NCBI GenBank assembly: GCA_026770585.1
Contig: MU646578.1
Span: 469,295-482,163, forward strand
Direction: 5' to 3'
Length of the DNA: 12,869 bases
Source: Baffinella frigidus
Taxonomy: Eukaryota > Cryptophyceae > Cryptomonadales > Baffinellaceae
The notes beneath the pieces were generated by a model. The model saw only the letters and a program-made list of their open reading frames with translations, had not been told where the DNA came from and did no database searches. Positions 6,492 through 12,671 of this stretch are shown here, piece by piece. A program made the position numbers and the translations under genes. Each line of letters starts with the position of its first letter. The first letter of the stretch is position 1.

Positions 6492-6569
6492 CTGGGCAGT
6501 CTCGGTCTCGAGCTTCCGAATCTCGCTTTTCAGCTGCTCGCGCTCTCTTCGCCCCTTTTCACCCTCCCC
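6492..6569 (-). CDS. Coiled-coil exon with GC donor
   Basis: The acceptor CCAG is preceded directly by CCCTAAA. The exon is 78 nt (26 codons, phase 0-0) and the donor is CAG|GCAAGT, a textbook GC-AG intron donor. The peptide contains REREQLKSEIRKLETETAQ, good heptad sequence, and REREQL echoes EREQL of the previous exon. An inverted-repeat element begins only 14 nt into the following intron. Confidence 0.76.
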
Positions 6570-6573
6570 CTGG

Positions 6574-6810
6574 TTTAGGGTGTAGGGTGTAGGGTGTAGG
6601 GTGTAGGGTGTAGGGTGTAGGGTGTAGGGTGTAGGGTGTAGGGTGTAGGGTGTAGGGTGTAGGGTTCAAGGTTTAGGGTTTAGGGCAAGGTTTGGATTTT
6701 AGGGTTTAGAGTCAAGGTTTCAGGGTTCAGGGTTTAGGGATTAGGGCTTAAGGTTCAGGGATTAGGGTTTAGGGTCAAGGGTTTAGGGTGTAGGGTTTAG
6801 AGTAAGTTAG
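6574..6810. repeat. (TGTAGGG)n array then mixed TTTAGGG
   Basis: About twelve consecutive TGTAGGG units start one base after the acceptor of exon 6569-6492, followed by mixed variants. Confidence 0.93.
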
Positions 6811-6824
6811 CGCACGGTGCATAC

Positions 6825-6923
6825 CTCCAACCGCCGAACATCGTCCTGCAACTGCTCCCGCTCCACCCCCCACGCACCCTCCTCTCCCCCACGCGCCGCC
6901 ACCCCCCCCCGCAACTTCTCCAC
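6825..6923 (-). CDS. Coiled-coil exon (VEKLR ... EREQLQDDVRRLE)
   Basis: The exon is 99 nt (33 codons, phase 0-0) between an acceptor ending ACAAG (AAG instead of CAG) and the donor GAG|GTATGC. It starts VEKLRGGVAARG and ends EREQLQDDVRRLE. The frame holds through a run of nine G, which must be exactly nine for the two charged ends to be in the same frame. It joins to the exons on either side without a stop. Confidence 0.74.
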
Positions 6924-6932
6924 CTTGTTTCG

Positions 6933-7105
6933 GGTTTGGGGGTTAGGGGTTTAGGGTTTAGGGTTTAGGGTTTAGGGTTTATGGTTTAGGGTTTAGGATT
7001 TATGGCTTATGGTTTAGGGTTTAGGGTTTAGGGTGTAGGGTTTGGGGTTTAGGGTTAAGGGTTAAGGGCTTAGGGATTATGGTTTAGGGTTTAGGTTTTA
7101 GGGTT
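6933..7105. repeat. Telomere-like TTTAGGG tract
   Basis: Mostly TTTAGGG with TTTATGG and GGGTTAA variants. It fills the entire intron between exons 7171-7109 and 6923-6825. Confidence 0.92.
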
Positions 7106-7108
7106 TAC

Positions 7109-7171
7109 CTCCTCCTCCAGCCCCCTGCGCCGCCCCACCTCTTCCTCTTCGAACTCCTGCCACCTCTGGAC
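7109..7171 (-). CDS. Coiled-coil exon (VQRWQEFEEEE)
   Basis: The acceptor CCAG is preceded by a heptamer-like tract. The exon is 63 nt (21 codons, phase 0-0) and the donor is GAG|GTAAAC, close to consensus. The peptide is strongly charged (WQEFEEEEVGRR then GLEEE) and fits a continuing helix with the neighbouring exons. Family unknown. Confidence 0.74.
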
Positions 7172-7177
7172 CTGGTT

Positions 7178-7440
7178 TCGGGTTCCGGATTTCGAGTTTC
7201 GGGCTTCAGGTTTCGGGTTCCGGATTTCGGGTTTCGTGTCTCAGGTTTCGGGTTCCGGGTTCCGGGTTCCGGGTTCCGGGTTCCGGGTCTCGGGTTCCGG
7301 GTTCCGGGCTCCGGGTTCCGGGTTCCGGGTTCCGGGTTCCGGGTTCCGGGTTCCGGGTTCCGGGTTCCGGGTTCCGGGCTTCAGGTTCCGGGTTCCGGGT
7401 TCCGGGTTCTGGGTTCCGGGATTCGGGTTTCGGGATTCGG
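7178..7440. repeat. (TTCCGGG)n heptamer array
   Basis: About 30 units of GGGTTCC with few variants form the whole intron between exons 7694-7443 and 7171-7109. Repeated GSGFRVP or NPEPGTR peptides read from it are artefacts of the 7-bp period. Confidence 0.94.
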
Positions 7441-7442
7441 AC

Positions 7443-7694
7443 CTCCGCCTTCCCCTCCACACTCCGCCGCCGCTCCCCCTCCTCCTCCAAACCCAGCAAC
7501 CTCTCCACCTCCGCCTCCAACCCCGCCACCTCCTCCTCCGATCGCCCCCCCCCTCCTCTGGTCCCAGCACCCTGGTCCTCCCCCCCTCCGGCGTCCTGCG
7601 AGGCGCTAGTAGAGGCAAGTCGCTCGGCCTCTCGCTGCTCAGCCTCCTGAAGGCGGGATCGAAGAGACTCGACCTCGTTTTCCAGCGCCATCAC
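7443..7694 (-). CDS. Coiled-coil exon (VMALENEVESLRSRL)
   Basis: The acceptor ACCAG is followed by 252 nt (84 codons, phase 0-0) and the donor GAG|GTCCGA. The peptide begins VMALENEVESLRSRLQEAEQ, with hydrophobic residues at a/d spacing, then a G/S-rich hinge (about residues 31-52), then a second coiled segment (EEEVAGLEAEVERLLGLEEE). This is typical long coiled-coil protein sequence; no enzymatic motif is present and I do not recognise the family. The open frame continues past the donor only because the intron is a (TTCCGGG)n array that happens to lack stops. Partial copies of this exon lie on the opposite strand at 8814-8835 and 8912-8938. Confidence 0.78.
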
Positions 7695-7700
7695 CTGGTG

Positions 7701-7800
7701 GTTTGGGGTTAGGGATTTTAGGTTTCGGGGTTTAGGGTTTAGGGTTCAGGGCTTAGGGTTTAGGGGTCAGGTTTCAGGTTTCAGGGTGTAGGGTGTAGGG
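7701..7800. repeat. Telomere-like mixed tract upstream of exon 7694
   Basis: Degenerate TTTAGGG, TTTCGGG and TGTAGGG units leading into the acceptor of exon 7694-7443. Confidence 0.85.
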
Positions 7801-7926
7801 ATGGCGGTGTGCAGATAAGTTGGCCGCAGACTCCGCTCACACGTGGGACGCGTTGACGATTCTGGTCCAAAAACAATCAACTTGAAAAACAAATCAACTT
7901 CCGATGCTCTGATTGATTTAGTCCCG

Positions 7927-8076
7927 CCCCAAATACAATGTATTGTCGGGAACTCCGATCATCTGGTACAAATTATAAAACTCGGGACTTTGAAACTCCA
8001 ATTCGAGATCTAAAAAGCCCCGAGTTTTAAATTGTGTACCAGGTTCGGAGTTCCCAACAATACATTGTATTTGGGG
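7927..8076. mobile_element. MITE-like foldback element (CCCCAAATACAATG family)
   Basis: Arms 7927-7992 and about 8013-8076 pair over most of their length (CCCCAAATACAATGTATTGT at the tip) with a central loop around 7993-8012. Only this copy is present in the window. No clear target duplication. Confidence 0.82.
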
Positions 8077-8086
8077 GCCCGATGAG

Positions 8087-8306
8087 ATTTCGGCGGCAAA
8101 AGGGTGGAATGCACGGAGCGCGTGTGTTTCACCTCGACTGCTGCGCAAAGAGACACCAAACGGCTCCAAGAAAGACGTGGGAATACCCCCTCCAAGCGCC
8201 TTTCGTGGCGAGGGATTCACGCTAGGCAGGAAAGGAAGAGAGCGCGTGGAATTTCAGCGGCAGAAGGATGGTATACACGGGGCGCGTGTGCCTCACCTCT
8301 GCTGCT
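8087..8306. repeat. Direct repeat pair (GATTTCGGCGGCA block)
   Basis: About 60 bp at 8087-8150 recurs at 8247-8308 (GGCGGCAAAAGG, GCGCGTGTG, CACCTC, CTGCTG). The last part resembles the donor end of exon 8423-8365 in the minus strand, so this is probably another exon-edge duplication. Confidence 0.6.
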
Positions 8307-8364
8307 AACGGCTAGGGTCGTTCAGGGGTGAACGTTCAGGGTTCAGGTTTTAGGGTGTAGGCAC

Positions 8365-8423
8365 CTCTGCTGCTGCGACCTCTCCTGCCCGCTGGTGCTT
8401 CCCACCCCCCTCTCCCGCCCCAC
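8365..8423 (-). CDS. Possible coiled-coil exon (short)
   Basis: A CAG acceptor at 8426-8424 and a GAG|GTGCCT donor bracket 59 nt. The length is not a multiple of three, unlike its neighbours. The frame that ends in phase 0 gives EVAAAE and would join the next exon (VMALENEVE). The other phase would create a stop at that junction. A six-G run in the exon could hide an indel. Two plus-strand-visible echoes of its 3' end and donor occur at 8130-8137 and 8296-8303. Support is moderate. Confidence 0.42.
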
Positions 8424-8572
8424 CTGGAAGACACACCAGTTTCAGTCAACTTGCAAACCCCGGTTTCAGTCAACTTTCCCAGTTTCAGTCCACTGGGAAA
8501 GGTGTCAGCGATTGGGGTGTGGAGGTGAGGGTGGAGTGCTGCTGGAACAAGCACCAGATCCGTTCAGTGAGA

Positions 8573-8782
8573 TAGGGTTTAGGGTTTAGGGTTTAGGGTT
8601 TAGGGTTTAGGGTTTAGGGTTTAGGGTTTAGGGGTGTTGGGGTTTAGGGTTTAGGGTGTAAGGTTTAGGGTTTGGGGATCAGGGTTTAGAGTTCAGGCTT
8701 TAGTGTTGAGTGTTTAGTGTTTAGGGTTTAGGGTTTAGGGTTCAGGGTTTGGGTTGAGGATTTAGGGTTTAAGGTGTAGGGT
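8573..8782. repeat. (TTTAGGG)n array, purest telomeric tract, then variants
   Basis: Nine perfect TTTAGGG units (about 8575-8633), then degenerate variants. It is interstitial, with non-repeat DNA on both sides. Confidence 0.94.
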
Positions 8783-8813
8783 TCACAACAAGTCCCACTC
8801 CACCGTGCAGAGT

Positions 8814-8835
8814 GAGGTCGAGTCTCTCCGAGCCC
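8814..8835 (+). pseudogene. Inverted fragment of the VMALENEVESLR exon (3' piece)
   Basis: The plus strand reads EVESLRA, nearly base-identical to codons 7-13 of the minus-strand exon at 7694. It is preceded by CAG. It lies upstream of the matching 5' piece (8912-8938), so the order of the exon halves is permuted as well as inverted. Confidence 0.6.
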
Positions 8836-8911
8836 AACATCCTTGCGTGGCATACGGAAGCTCAGCGTGTGAACCCCCAACCACATTGGATGAACGCTGT
8901 GCCCCCCCTAG

Positions 8912-8938
8912 GTGATGGCGCTGGAAAATGAAGTCGAG
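8912..8938 (+). pseudogene. Inverted fragment of the VMALENEVE exon (5' piece)
   Basis: After TAG on the plus strand the sequence reads VMALENEVE, differing from the minus-strand exon at 7694-7668 by two silent changes, then diverges. An acceptor-like AG and the exon start were copied together into the opposite orientation. Confidence 0.65.
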
Positions 8939-8984
8939 TGCAGAGTCAGGATGGGGGGAGACGTTGGTCGCCCTCCGAGGCCTG

Positions 8985-9128
8985 GTGGCACCTGTAGGGT
9001 CCTCAAATGATGAGAAAATGGCGGTTCCTGTAGGGTCCTCAAATGATGAGAAAATGGCGGTTCCTGTAGGGTCCTCAAATGACGAGAAAATTGCGGTTCC
9101 TTTAGGATCGTCAAATGACGAGATAATT
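8985..9128. repeat. 36-bp minisatellite, four units
   Basis: Unit GGTTCCTGTAGGGTCCTCAA + ATGATGAGAAAATGGC. Units 1-2 are identical, 3-4 progressively diverged. Looser relatives (AATGACGAGAGAATGCCGG, GGGGCC..ATGTCTCC) recur through 9290-9480; that stretch otherwise shows no exon. Confidence 0.85.
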
Positions 9129-9556
9129 CCGGCGAGGGGGCCTATGGTGTCTCCCGCGGGCGGCGGGTGACGGTTGACTGAATCAAGGCGGATTTTGTAC
9201 CAGGATGGTAACTAACCCAGGGCGGATTAGTACCGGAGCAGCCTGACATTAGTCAACTGTCGTGCGTGGGGCTTTCCTCTCGCACGTTTGGGGCCCTTAA
9301 ATGAAGAGGGAATCCCGGCGAGGGGCCCCAAGATGTCTCCCGCGAGAGGGAGGGGCCTTAAATGAGGGCTGGCGATACCATTAGGGTCCTTGAATGACGA
9401 GAGAATGCCGGAGAGGGGGCCGAGGATGTCTCCTGCGAGCGGCGGAGGGGCCCCTTCCAGCACTCCGGTAGGGTCCTGCGTGGGGAGAACCATTCAAAAC
9501 ACGCTCGAAAAACATTTTGTGTGTTTCGTGTGTCCTCGTTTCTTCGAAGGTACGAA

Positions 9557-9580
9557 AGCGCACCTTTTCGCAGGTGCGCT
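9557..9580. other. Perfect 9-bp hairpin
   Basis: AGCGCACCT and AGGTGCGCT pair around a 6-nt loop. Not followed by a T-run on either strand, and no gene end is recognised here. Confidence 0.7.
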
Positions 9581-9615
9581 GACCCCATGATGGTCACAGG
9601 CCCCCAGGGAGTGGC

Positions 9616-9836
9616 CGCGCCAGGGCAGAAGTGGGATTTTCATACACACTCGTTCGCGCTACAAGTGTTTAGGCGGCTCACTGTGGTACATATTTTTTAA
9701 AAACCGGACGTGTTCCGCATGGCAAGGGTTCAAATTCCCAACACTTTTGGCGTGTTTCCCGGGTAGAATCAACTTTACTCGAACGAATCATCATTTTACT
9801 ACACGTTCTTGGAAACTGAACTTGTGCCCTGGCGCG
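9616..9836. mobile_element. MITE-like element, CGCGCCAGG family, copy B
   Basis: Ends CGCGCCAGGGCA (9616-9627) and its exact inverse TGCCCTGGCGCG (9825-9836). The interior is the reverse complement of copy A for most of its length, but the CATTTTACTACACG block next to one end keeps the same orientation as in copy A. An internal inversion thus distinguishes the copies. No transposase frame. Confidence 0.78.
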
Positions 9837-9888
9837 ATCTGCCAAAGGTTCGCTTCCTACTACTGGATAGCCCCAGGGGAAGTGTCAA

Positions 9889-9920
9889 AAAGTAGCGGAA
9901 GCTGTAGCTTCCGCTACTTT
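9889..9920. other. Perfect 14-bp hairpin with 4-nt loop
   Basis: AAAGTAGCGGAAGC and its exact inverse flank TGTA. Just outside the right end of the element at 9616-9836. Around it, 9837-10280 has two copies of GAGTGGAGCTCCCGGCT (10075 and 10235) and a GTCCTAGGCAGGTCCTAGG repeat, but no exon I can support. Confidence 0.8.
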
Positions 9921-10309
9921 GGAGCCATTTTCACCTCAAAAGGCAATTTCTGCCCCAAGGACATGACCAAAAATCGTCAAAAGGCAACAATAGTGTCGTG
10001 TCCAGAGAAATTGAGACTTCCCCTGTGGCTTTGCAGTAGTACCGGATGGGAAATCCGGAAACGGACCTGCGAGGTGGAGTGGAGCTCCCGGCTGAATTCA
10101 GCATCTCTTAAGTGGCCAGGCAGTCACAATTGACCGCCAAGAGGTCCTAGGCAGGTCCTAGGGCCCTACGGTAGGGCGAACGGGCCTACTCGCCACTCAA
10201 GGGATAGGGTCGCTTCCCACCAGGGAAAGGGGCCTGCGAAAAGGAGTGGAGCTCCCGGCTAAATGCATCATATGGCGAACCCATAGGAGCACTCAGGAAA
10301 CGGACCTGG

Positions 10310-10405
10310 GAGAAATAGCGCGGGGGTGGGTTCGGAGGCGGGCCGGTCGCAGCCGAGCGGAGCATTGCGTGAATCTCGAGAAACGTCGGGACGCTCCTTG
10401 AAACT
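10310..10405 (-). pseudogene. Frameshifted copy of kinase subdomain XI exon
   Basis: Nucleotide similarity to the intact exon spans the RPTF-LEIHAML region and proline tail. One extra base lies between the arginine codon and the LEI segment, so the frame breaks. The donor region is also changed (CAG|GTCCG). It is a decayed unit of the tandem array. Confidence 0.6.
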
Positions 10406-10511
10406 TTACAAAACGCGCCATCTTGACGCGTTTTGTACCGGAGCTCCCGTGTATATCTATTCTAACGCAAACTGAGATAGGAGCACTCACGCAGAGCTAG
10501 GGCTCGCAACC

Positions 10512-10612
10512 TGAGAAAAGTAGCGCGGGGGCGGGTCCGGAGGCGGGCCGGTCGCAGCTGAGCGCAGCATTGCGTGGATCTCCAGGATCGTCTCGGACAC
10601 TCCTCCACGCTT
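10512..10612 (-). pseudogene. Altered copy of kinase subdomain XI exon
   Basis: The minus strand reads LEIHAMLRSAATGPPPDPPP then RYFSQ, with the same CAG|GTTGCG donor. Before it, however, the RPTF motif is replaced by SET, and the CFSFNP start is replaced by a hairpin-derived sequence. The downstream half and donor are intact, so alternative splicing cannot be excluded, but no acceptor matching the main copy is seen. Confidence 0.6.
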
Positions 10613-10767
10613 CACAAAAAGCGCCATATTGACGCTTTTTGTACCGGCGCTTCCTTCTGTATCTATAAAACACGCCATCTTTACGCTTTGTGTACCAGAT
10701 CTCGTTTATATATCTATTGTGACGCAAACCGAGATAGGAGCACTCACGCAGAGCTAGGGCTCGCAAC

Positions 10768-10878
10768 CTGAGAGAAATAGCGCGGGGGCGGGTCCGGAGG
10801 CGGGCCGGTCGCCGCCGAGCGGAGCATTGCGTGAATCTCCAGGAAGGTGGGGCGCTCCGCGGGGTTGAAGGAGAAGCA
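10768..10878 (-). CDS. Protein kinase exon, subdomain XI and proline-rich tail
   Basis: After a GGGCAG acceptor, 111 nt (37 codons, phase 0-0) run to the donor CAG|GTTGCG. The peptide starts CFSFNPAERPTFLEIHAMLR, a clear kinase subdomain XI: the invariant arginine sits in RPTF, preceded by C-x(4)-P-x-x-R spacing and followed by the L-x-E-I-x-x-M-L helix. It ends in a proline-rich linker (GPPPDPPPRYFSQ) outside the fold. It is the only copy of this exon in the window with the full N-terminal half, an intact frame and both splice sites; at least three other copies at 10.3-11.2 kb are broken or altered. Kinase assignment is firm; the target is unknown. Confidence 0.86.
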
Positions 10879-11049
10879 CTGCCCACGCCAGACCACACGT
10901 CAAAATTCCAGAACGCGACGTTGCGTTTCGTGGTACTACATGAGTGTGCGCTCCCCGGTGAAACGCGTCGCCTCGTCCTTTCCTCGTCCGGGCGTGTACC
11001 TGATCCCGAAAATCCGGTACAAAATTAAAACGTGGCGTGTGTGTGAAAT

Positions 11050-11103
11050 GGCAGCCGGGCGCAGCATTGCGTGGATCTCCAGGAACGTCGGACGCTCCTC
11101 CAC
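11050..11103 (-). pseudogene. Partial copy of kinase subdomain XI exon (RPTFLEIHAML)
   Basis: The minus strand reads EERPTFLEIHAMLR then PAA before diverging. The core RPTFLEI motif is kept but the N-terminal CFSFNP and the proline tail are missing. It joins unrelated sequence after PAA and has no recognised donor. Confidence 0.62.
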
Positions 11104-11348
11104 GCTTTACAAAACACGCCATCTTGACGCTTTTTGTACCGGAGCTCCCGTGTATATCCATTTTAACGCAAACTGAGATAGGAGCACTCACGCAGAGCTG
11201 GGGTTGAAGGAGAAGCACTGCCCAGTTAGGTATACAGTTAATTACACAGTTGTACAATTAGTTGTACAGTTGTGCAGTTAGTTGCATTATACAGTCAGTT
11301 GTCTCGAGGAACGAAGGGCGCTCCGCTGAAGGAGAAACTTCTCCTCCA

Positions 11349-11424
11349 ATGATGATTCGTTCGAGTCAAGTTGATTCTACCCGGGAAACACGCCAAAAGT
11401 GTTGGGAATTAGAACCCTTGACGG
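11349..11424. repeat. Internal fragment of the CGCGCCAGG-family element, copy C
   Basis: About 75 bp, from GATGATTCGTTCGAG through GTTGATTCTACCCGGGAAAC to GAACCCTTGAC, closely matching the interior of copies A and B, without either terminal repeat. Confidence 0.75.
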
Positions 11425-11586
11425 CGGATCAGTTCCTCGATTCAAAATATGGGAATTCCGTACGCAACGTGCCCGATCCCCATCAAAAATTCTCTAAAAC
11501 AGGTTTTTACGCTGCCACGTGTAGGTTTAATGAAAAGGCCACGATTCAAATCGAGAGGAGAGCTGGAACTTCACAAGGGGGTAGAG

Positions 11587-11880
11587 GAGCTCTGTCCAGT
11601 CTATTTGGGACCACCAATTGAGTGAGCCCGGGCTCTTTCAGCTCTCTGTCCAGTCTAATTGGGATCACCAATTTGGTGAGCCCGGGCTCTTTCAGCTCCA
11701 AAGTTATCAAGTTTTCACCCAGCATGCCAACTTGAGAATAATTCGTCGAGGAGCTCTGTCCAGTCTATGTGGGATCTCCAATCTGCCTCACCCGGGCTCT
11801 TTCCCGTCCCGAAGTTGTCGAGTTTGTACCGTGCATCCAGCATGTCAACTTGAGAATAAATCGTCTACCCAAGTGAGGAA
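11587..11880. repeat. Three direct repeats with CTCTGTCCAGTCTA core
   Basis: Units start near 11588, 11643 and 11755: GAGCTCTGTCCAGTCTA, a GGGATC-CCAAT segment, then CCCGGGCTCTTTC. The second and third also carry AGCATGYCAACTTGAGAATAA. The plus-strand open frames over this repeat show no recognisable domain. Confidence 0.8.
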
Positions 11881-11902
11881 GAGGCGGACCTTGGCTAGTT
11901 GA

Positions 11903-12045
11903 GGGTTAAGGGTTTGGGGCTTGGGGCTTAGGGATTAGGGATTAGGGCTGAGGACTTAGGGCTTAGGGCTTAGGGTTTAGGGCTTAGGGCTTAGGGCTTA
12001 GGGCGTAGGGTTTAGGCTTTAGGGCTTAGAGTTTGGGGTTTAGGG
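11903..12045. repeat. (CTTAGGG)n-type heptamer array
   Basis: GGGCTTA units with GGGATTA and GGGTTTA variants, C-rich in the sense strand. It begins right after the donor of kinase exon 12122-12054. Confidence 0.92.
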
Positions 12046-12053
12046 TGCAGAAC

Positions 12054-12122
12054 CTTTACGAGGAGGTCTGCAACGGGCTTCGCGAGGTTCTCGGGCACCG
12101 CGGGCGTCTCGCCGACCATAAC
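12054..12122 (-). CDS. Protein kinase exon, C-lobe between subdomains X and XI
   Basis: On the minus strand a CT-rich polypyrimidine tract (12148-12129) leads to the acceptor CAACAG, then 69 nt (23 codons, phase 0-0), then AAG|GTTCTG. The peptide reads VMVGETPAVPENL followed by AKPVADLLVK. In TKL-type kinases this position carries the proline-containing segment and the helix ending in L-L/I-x-K/R just before the subdomain XI cysteine. The next exon (10878-10768) begins with CFSF, so the junction LLVK|CFSFNP has exactly the spacing expected of kinase subdomain XI. That join, and the preceding one (AHIVRK|VMVGE), strongly support the reading frame. The 3' intron begins with a CTTAGGG-type heptamer array. 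Confidence 0.85.
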
Positions 12123-12218
12123 CTGTTGACGAGAGAGAGAGAGAGAGGAAGAGAGTTATACTTATGTTACGAAAGTTACAGTCAAGTAAAGAAGAGGGCT
12201 GGGCGCCTTGAACCCTAC

Positions 12219-12237
12219 AAGTCTCGCCCACCATAAC
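12219..12237 (-). pseudogene. Truncated copy of kinase exon VMVGET
   Basis: A CT tract and CAACAG acceptor are followed by VMVGET, after which homology to the 12122-12054 exon stops and the sequence turns into unrelated DNA with no matching donor. The acceptor, pyrimidine tract and first six codons were copied together, so the duplication unit included intron plus exon start. Use of this acceptor would truncate the kinase. Confidence 0.65.
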
Positions 12238-12239
12238 CT

Positions 12240-12582
12240 GTTGAAGAGAGAGAGAGTTACTGTAAAGAAACTCCCTCTTCACGTTCTGGAGGGAACTTTG
12301 GGGCGAAAATTCGTCAACTTTGGAGCGGAAATCCGTCAACTTTGGAGCCCGGACGGGAAAAGTGACGTGCGGAGGTGCACAGCCTTGGTCTTAACCTTGT
12401 GGACAATCAGCCTAAACCCCAGACCTACCCGGGTACGAAAACGGCGTACGTGAGATTTCAGGTTTTGGGTTCAGGGTTTAGAGTTGATGATTTATGATTG
12501 ATCTGAGATCAACTTTAGGGATTATCTGGGGTTCAGAGTTTACTTTAGGGATTATCTGGGGTTTAGAGTAAACCCTGAACCC
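12240..12582. other. Kinase intron without a recognised exon
   Basis: Holds a short (GA)n, two copies of CGTCAACTTTGGAGC (about 12312 and 12333) and a duplicated AACTTTAGGGATTATCTGGG-like stretch (about 12510 and 12541). I see no splice-bounded coding segment. Confidence 0.5.
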
Positions 12583-12611
12583 GACAATGTGCGCCATTTT
12601 CAAGCCGGCCC
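12583..12611 (-). pseudogene. Truncated copy of kinase exon IX-X
   Basis: This repeats the second half of the exon at 12734-12672 (AGLKMAHIV) with one base change. It is cut at its 5' side by a CCCCAAA-type tract and lacks the AAG|GT donor, running into a heptamer-like sequence. It looks like a partial tandem duplication inside the intron and cannot act as a normal exon. Confidence 0.7.
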
Positions 12612-12671
12612 AAACCCCAAACCCCAAATCGTAAACCTGCCCGACGATATCCTAAACCCTAAACCCCAAAC

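Larger units (their letters stand above)
10284..11220 (-). repeat. Degenerate tandem array of the kinase subdomain XI exon unit
   Basis: Four or more units of roughly 200-280 bp repeat the same order: exon tail (IHAMLRSAATGPPPDPPP), donor CAG|GTTGCGAGCC, a GAGATAGGAGCACTCACGCA block, and a short ACAAAA...TTTTGT hairpin. Units start near 10310, 10515, 10770 and 11050. The latter parts of some units are shuffled: at 11217-11201 the exon start CFSFNP is fused directly to the downstream intron block. The array looks like unequal crossing-over around one exon. The functional copy is most likely 10878-10768. Confidence 0.8.

Noticed and set aside
7206-7694. 162-residue minus-strand open frame and its 158-residue plus-strand counterpart through 7236-7440
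   Set aside because: Only the first 84 codons on minus (7694-7443) are exon-like; the rest and the plus frame are translations of the (TTCCGGG)n intron array.
8991-9128. 36-bp repeat as coding repeat (12-residue VPVGSSNDEKMA units)
   Set aside because: Period is a multiple of three, but there is no splice-bounded frame, and the unit relatives downstream break frame; treated as a minisatellite.
9726-9746. tRNA B-box-like GGTTCAAATTCC suggesting a tRNA-derived SINE
   Set aside because: The flanking bases do not form a T-stem, no A-box was seen at the right distance, and the motif lies within a TIR-bounded element.
9747-10133. 128-residue plus-strand open frame
   Set aside because: It spans half of a MITE-like element and a perfect hairpin, has no recognisable domain and no splice context.
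10754-11257. 167-residue minus-strand open frame
   Set aside because: It reads the kinase-exon array in a frame other than that of the RPTF motif; the real exon is only 10878-10768.
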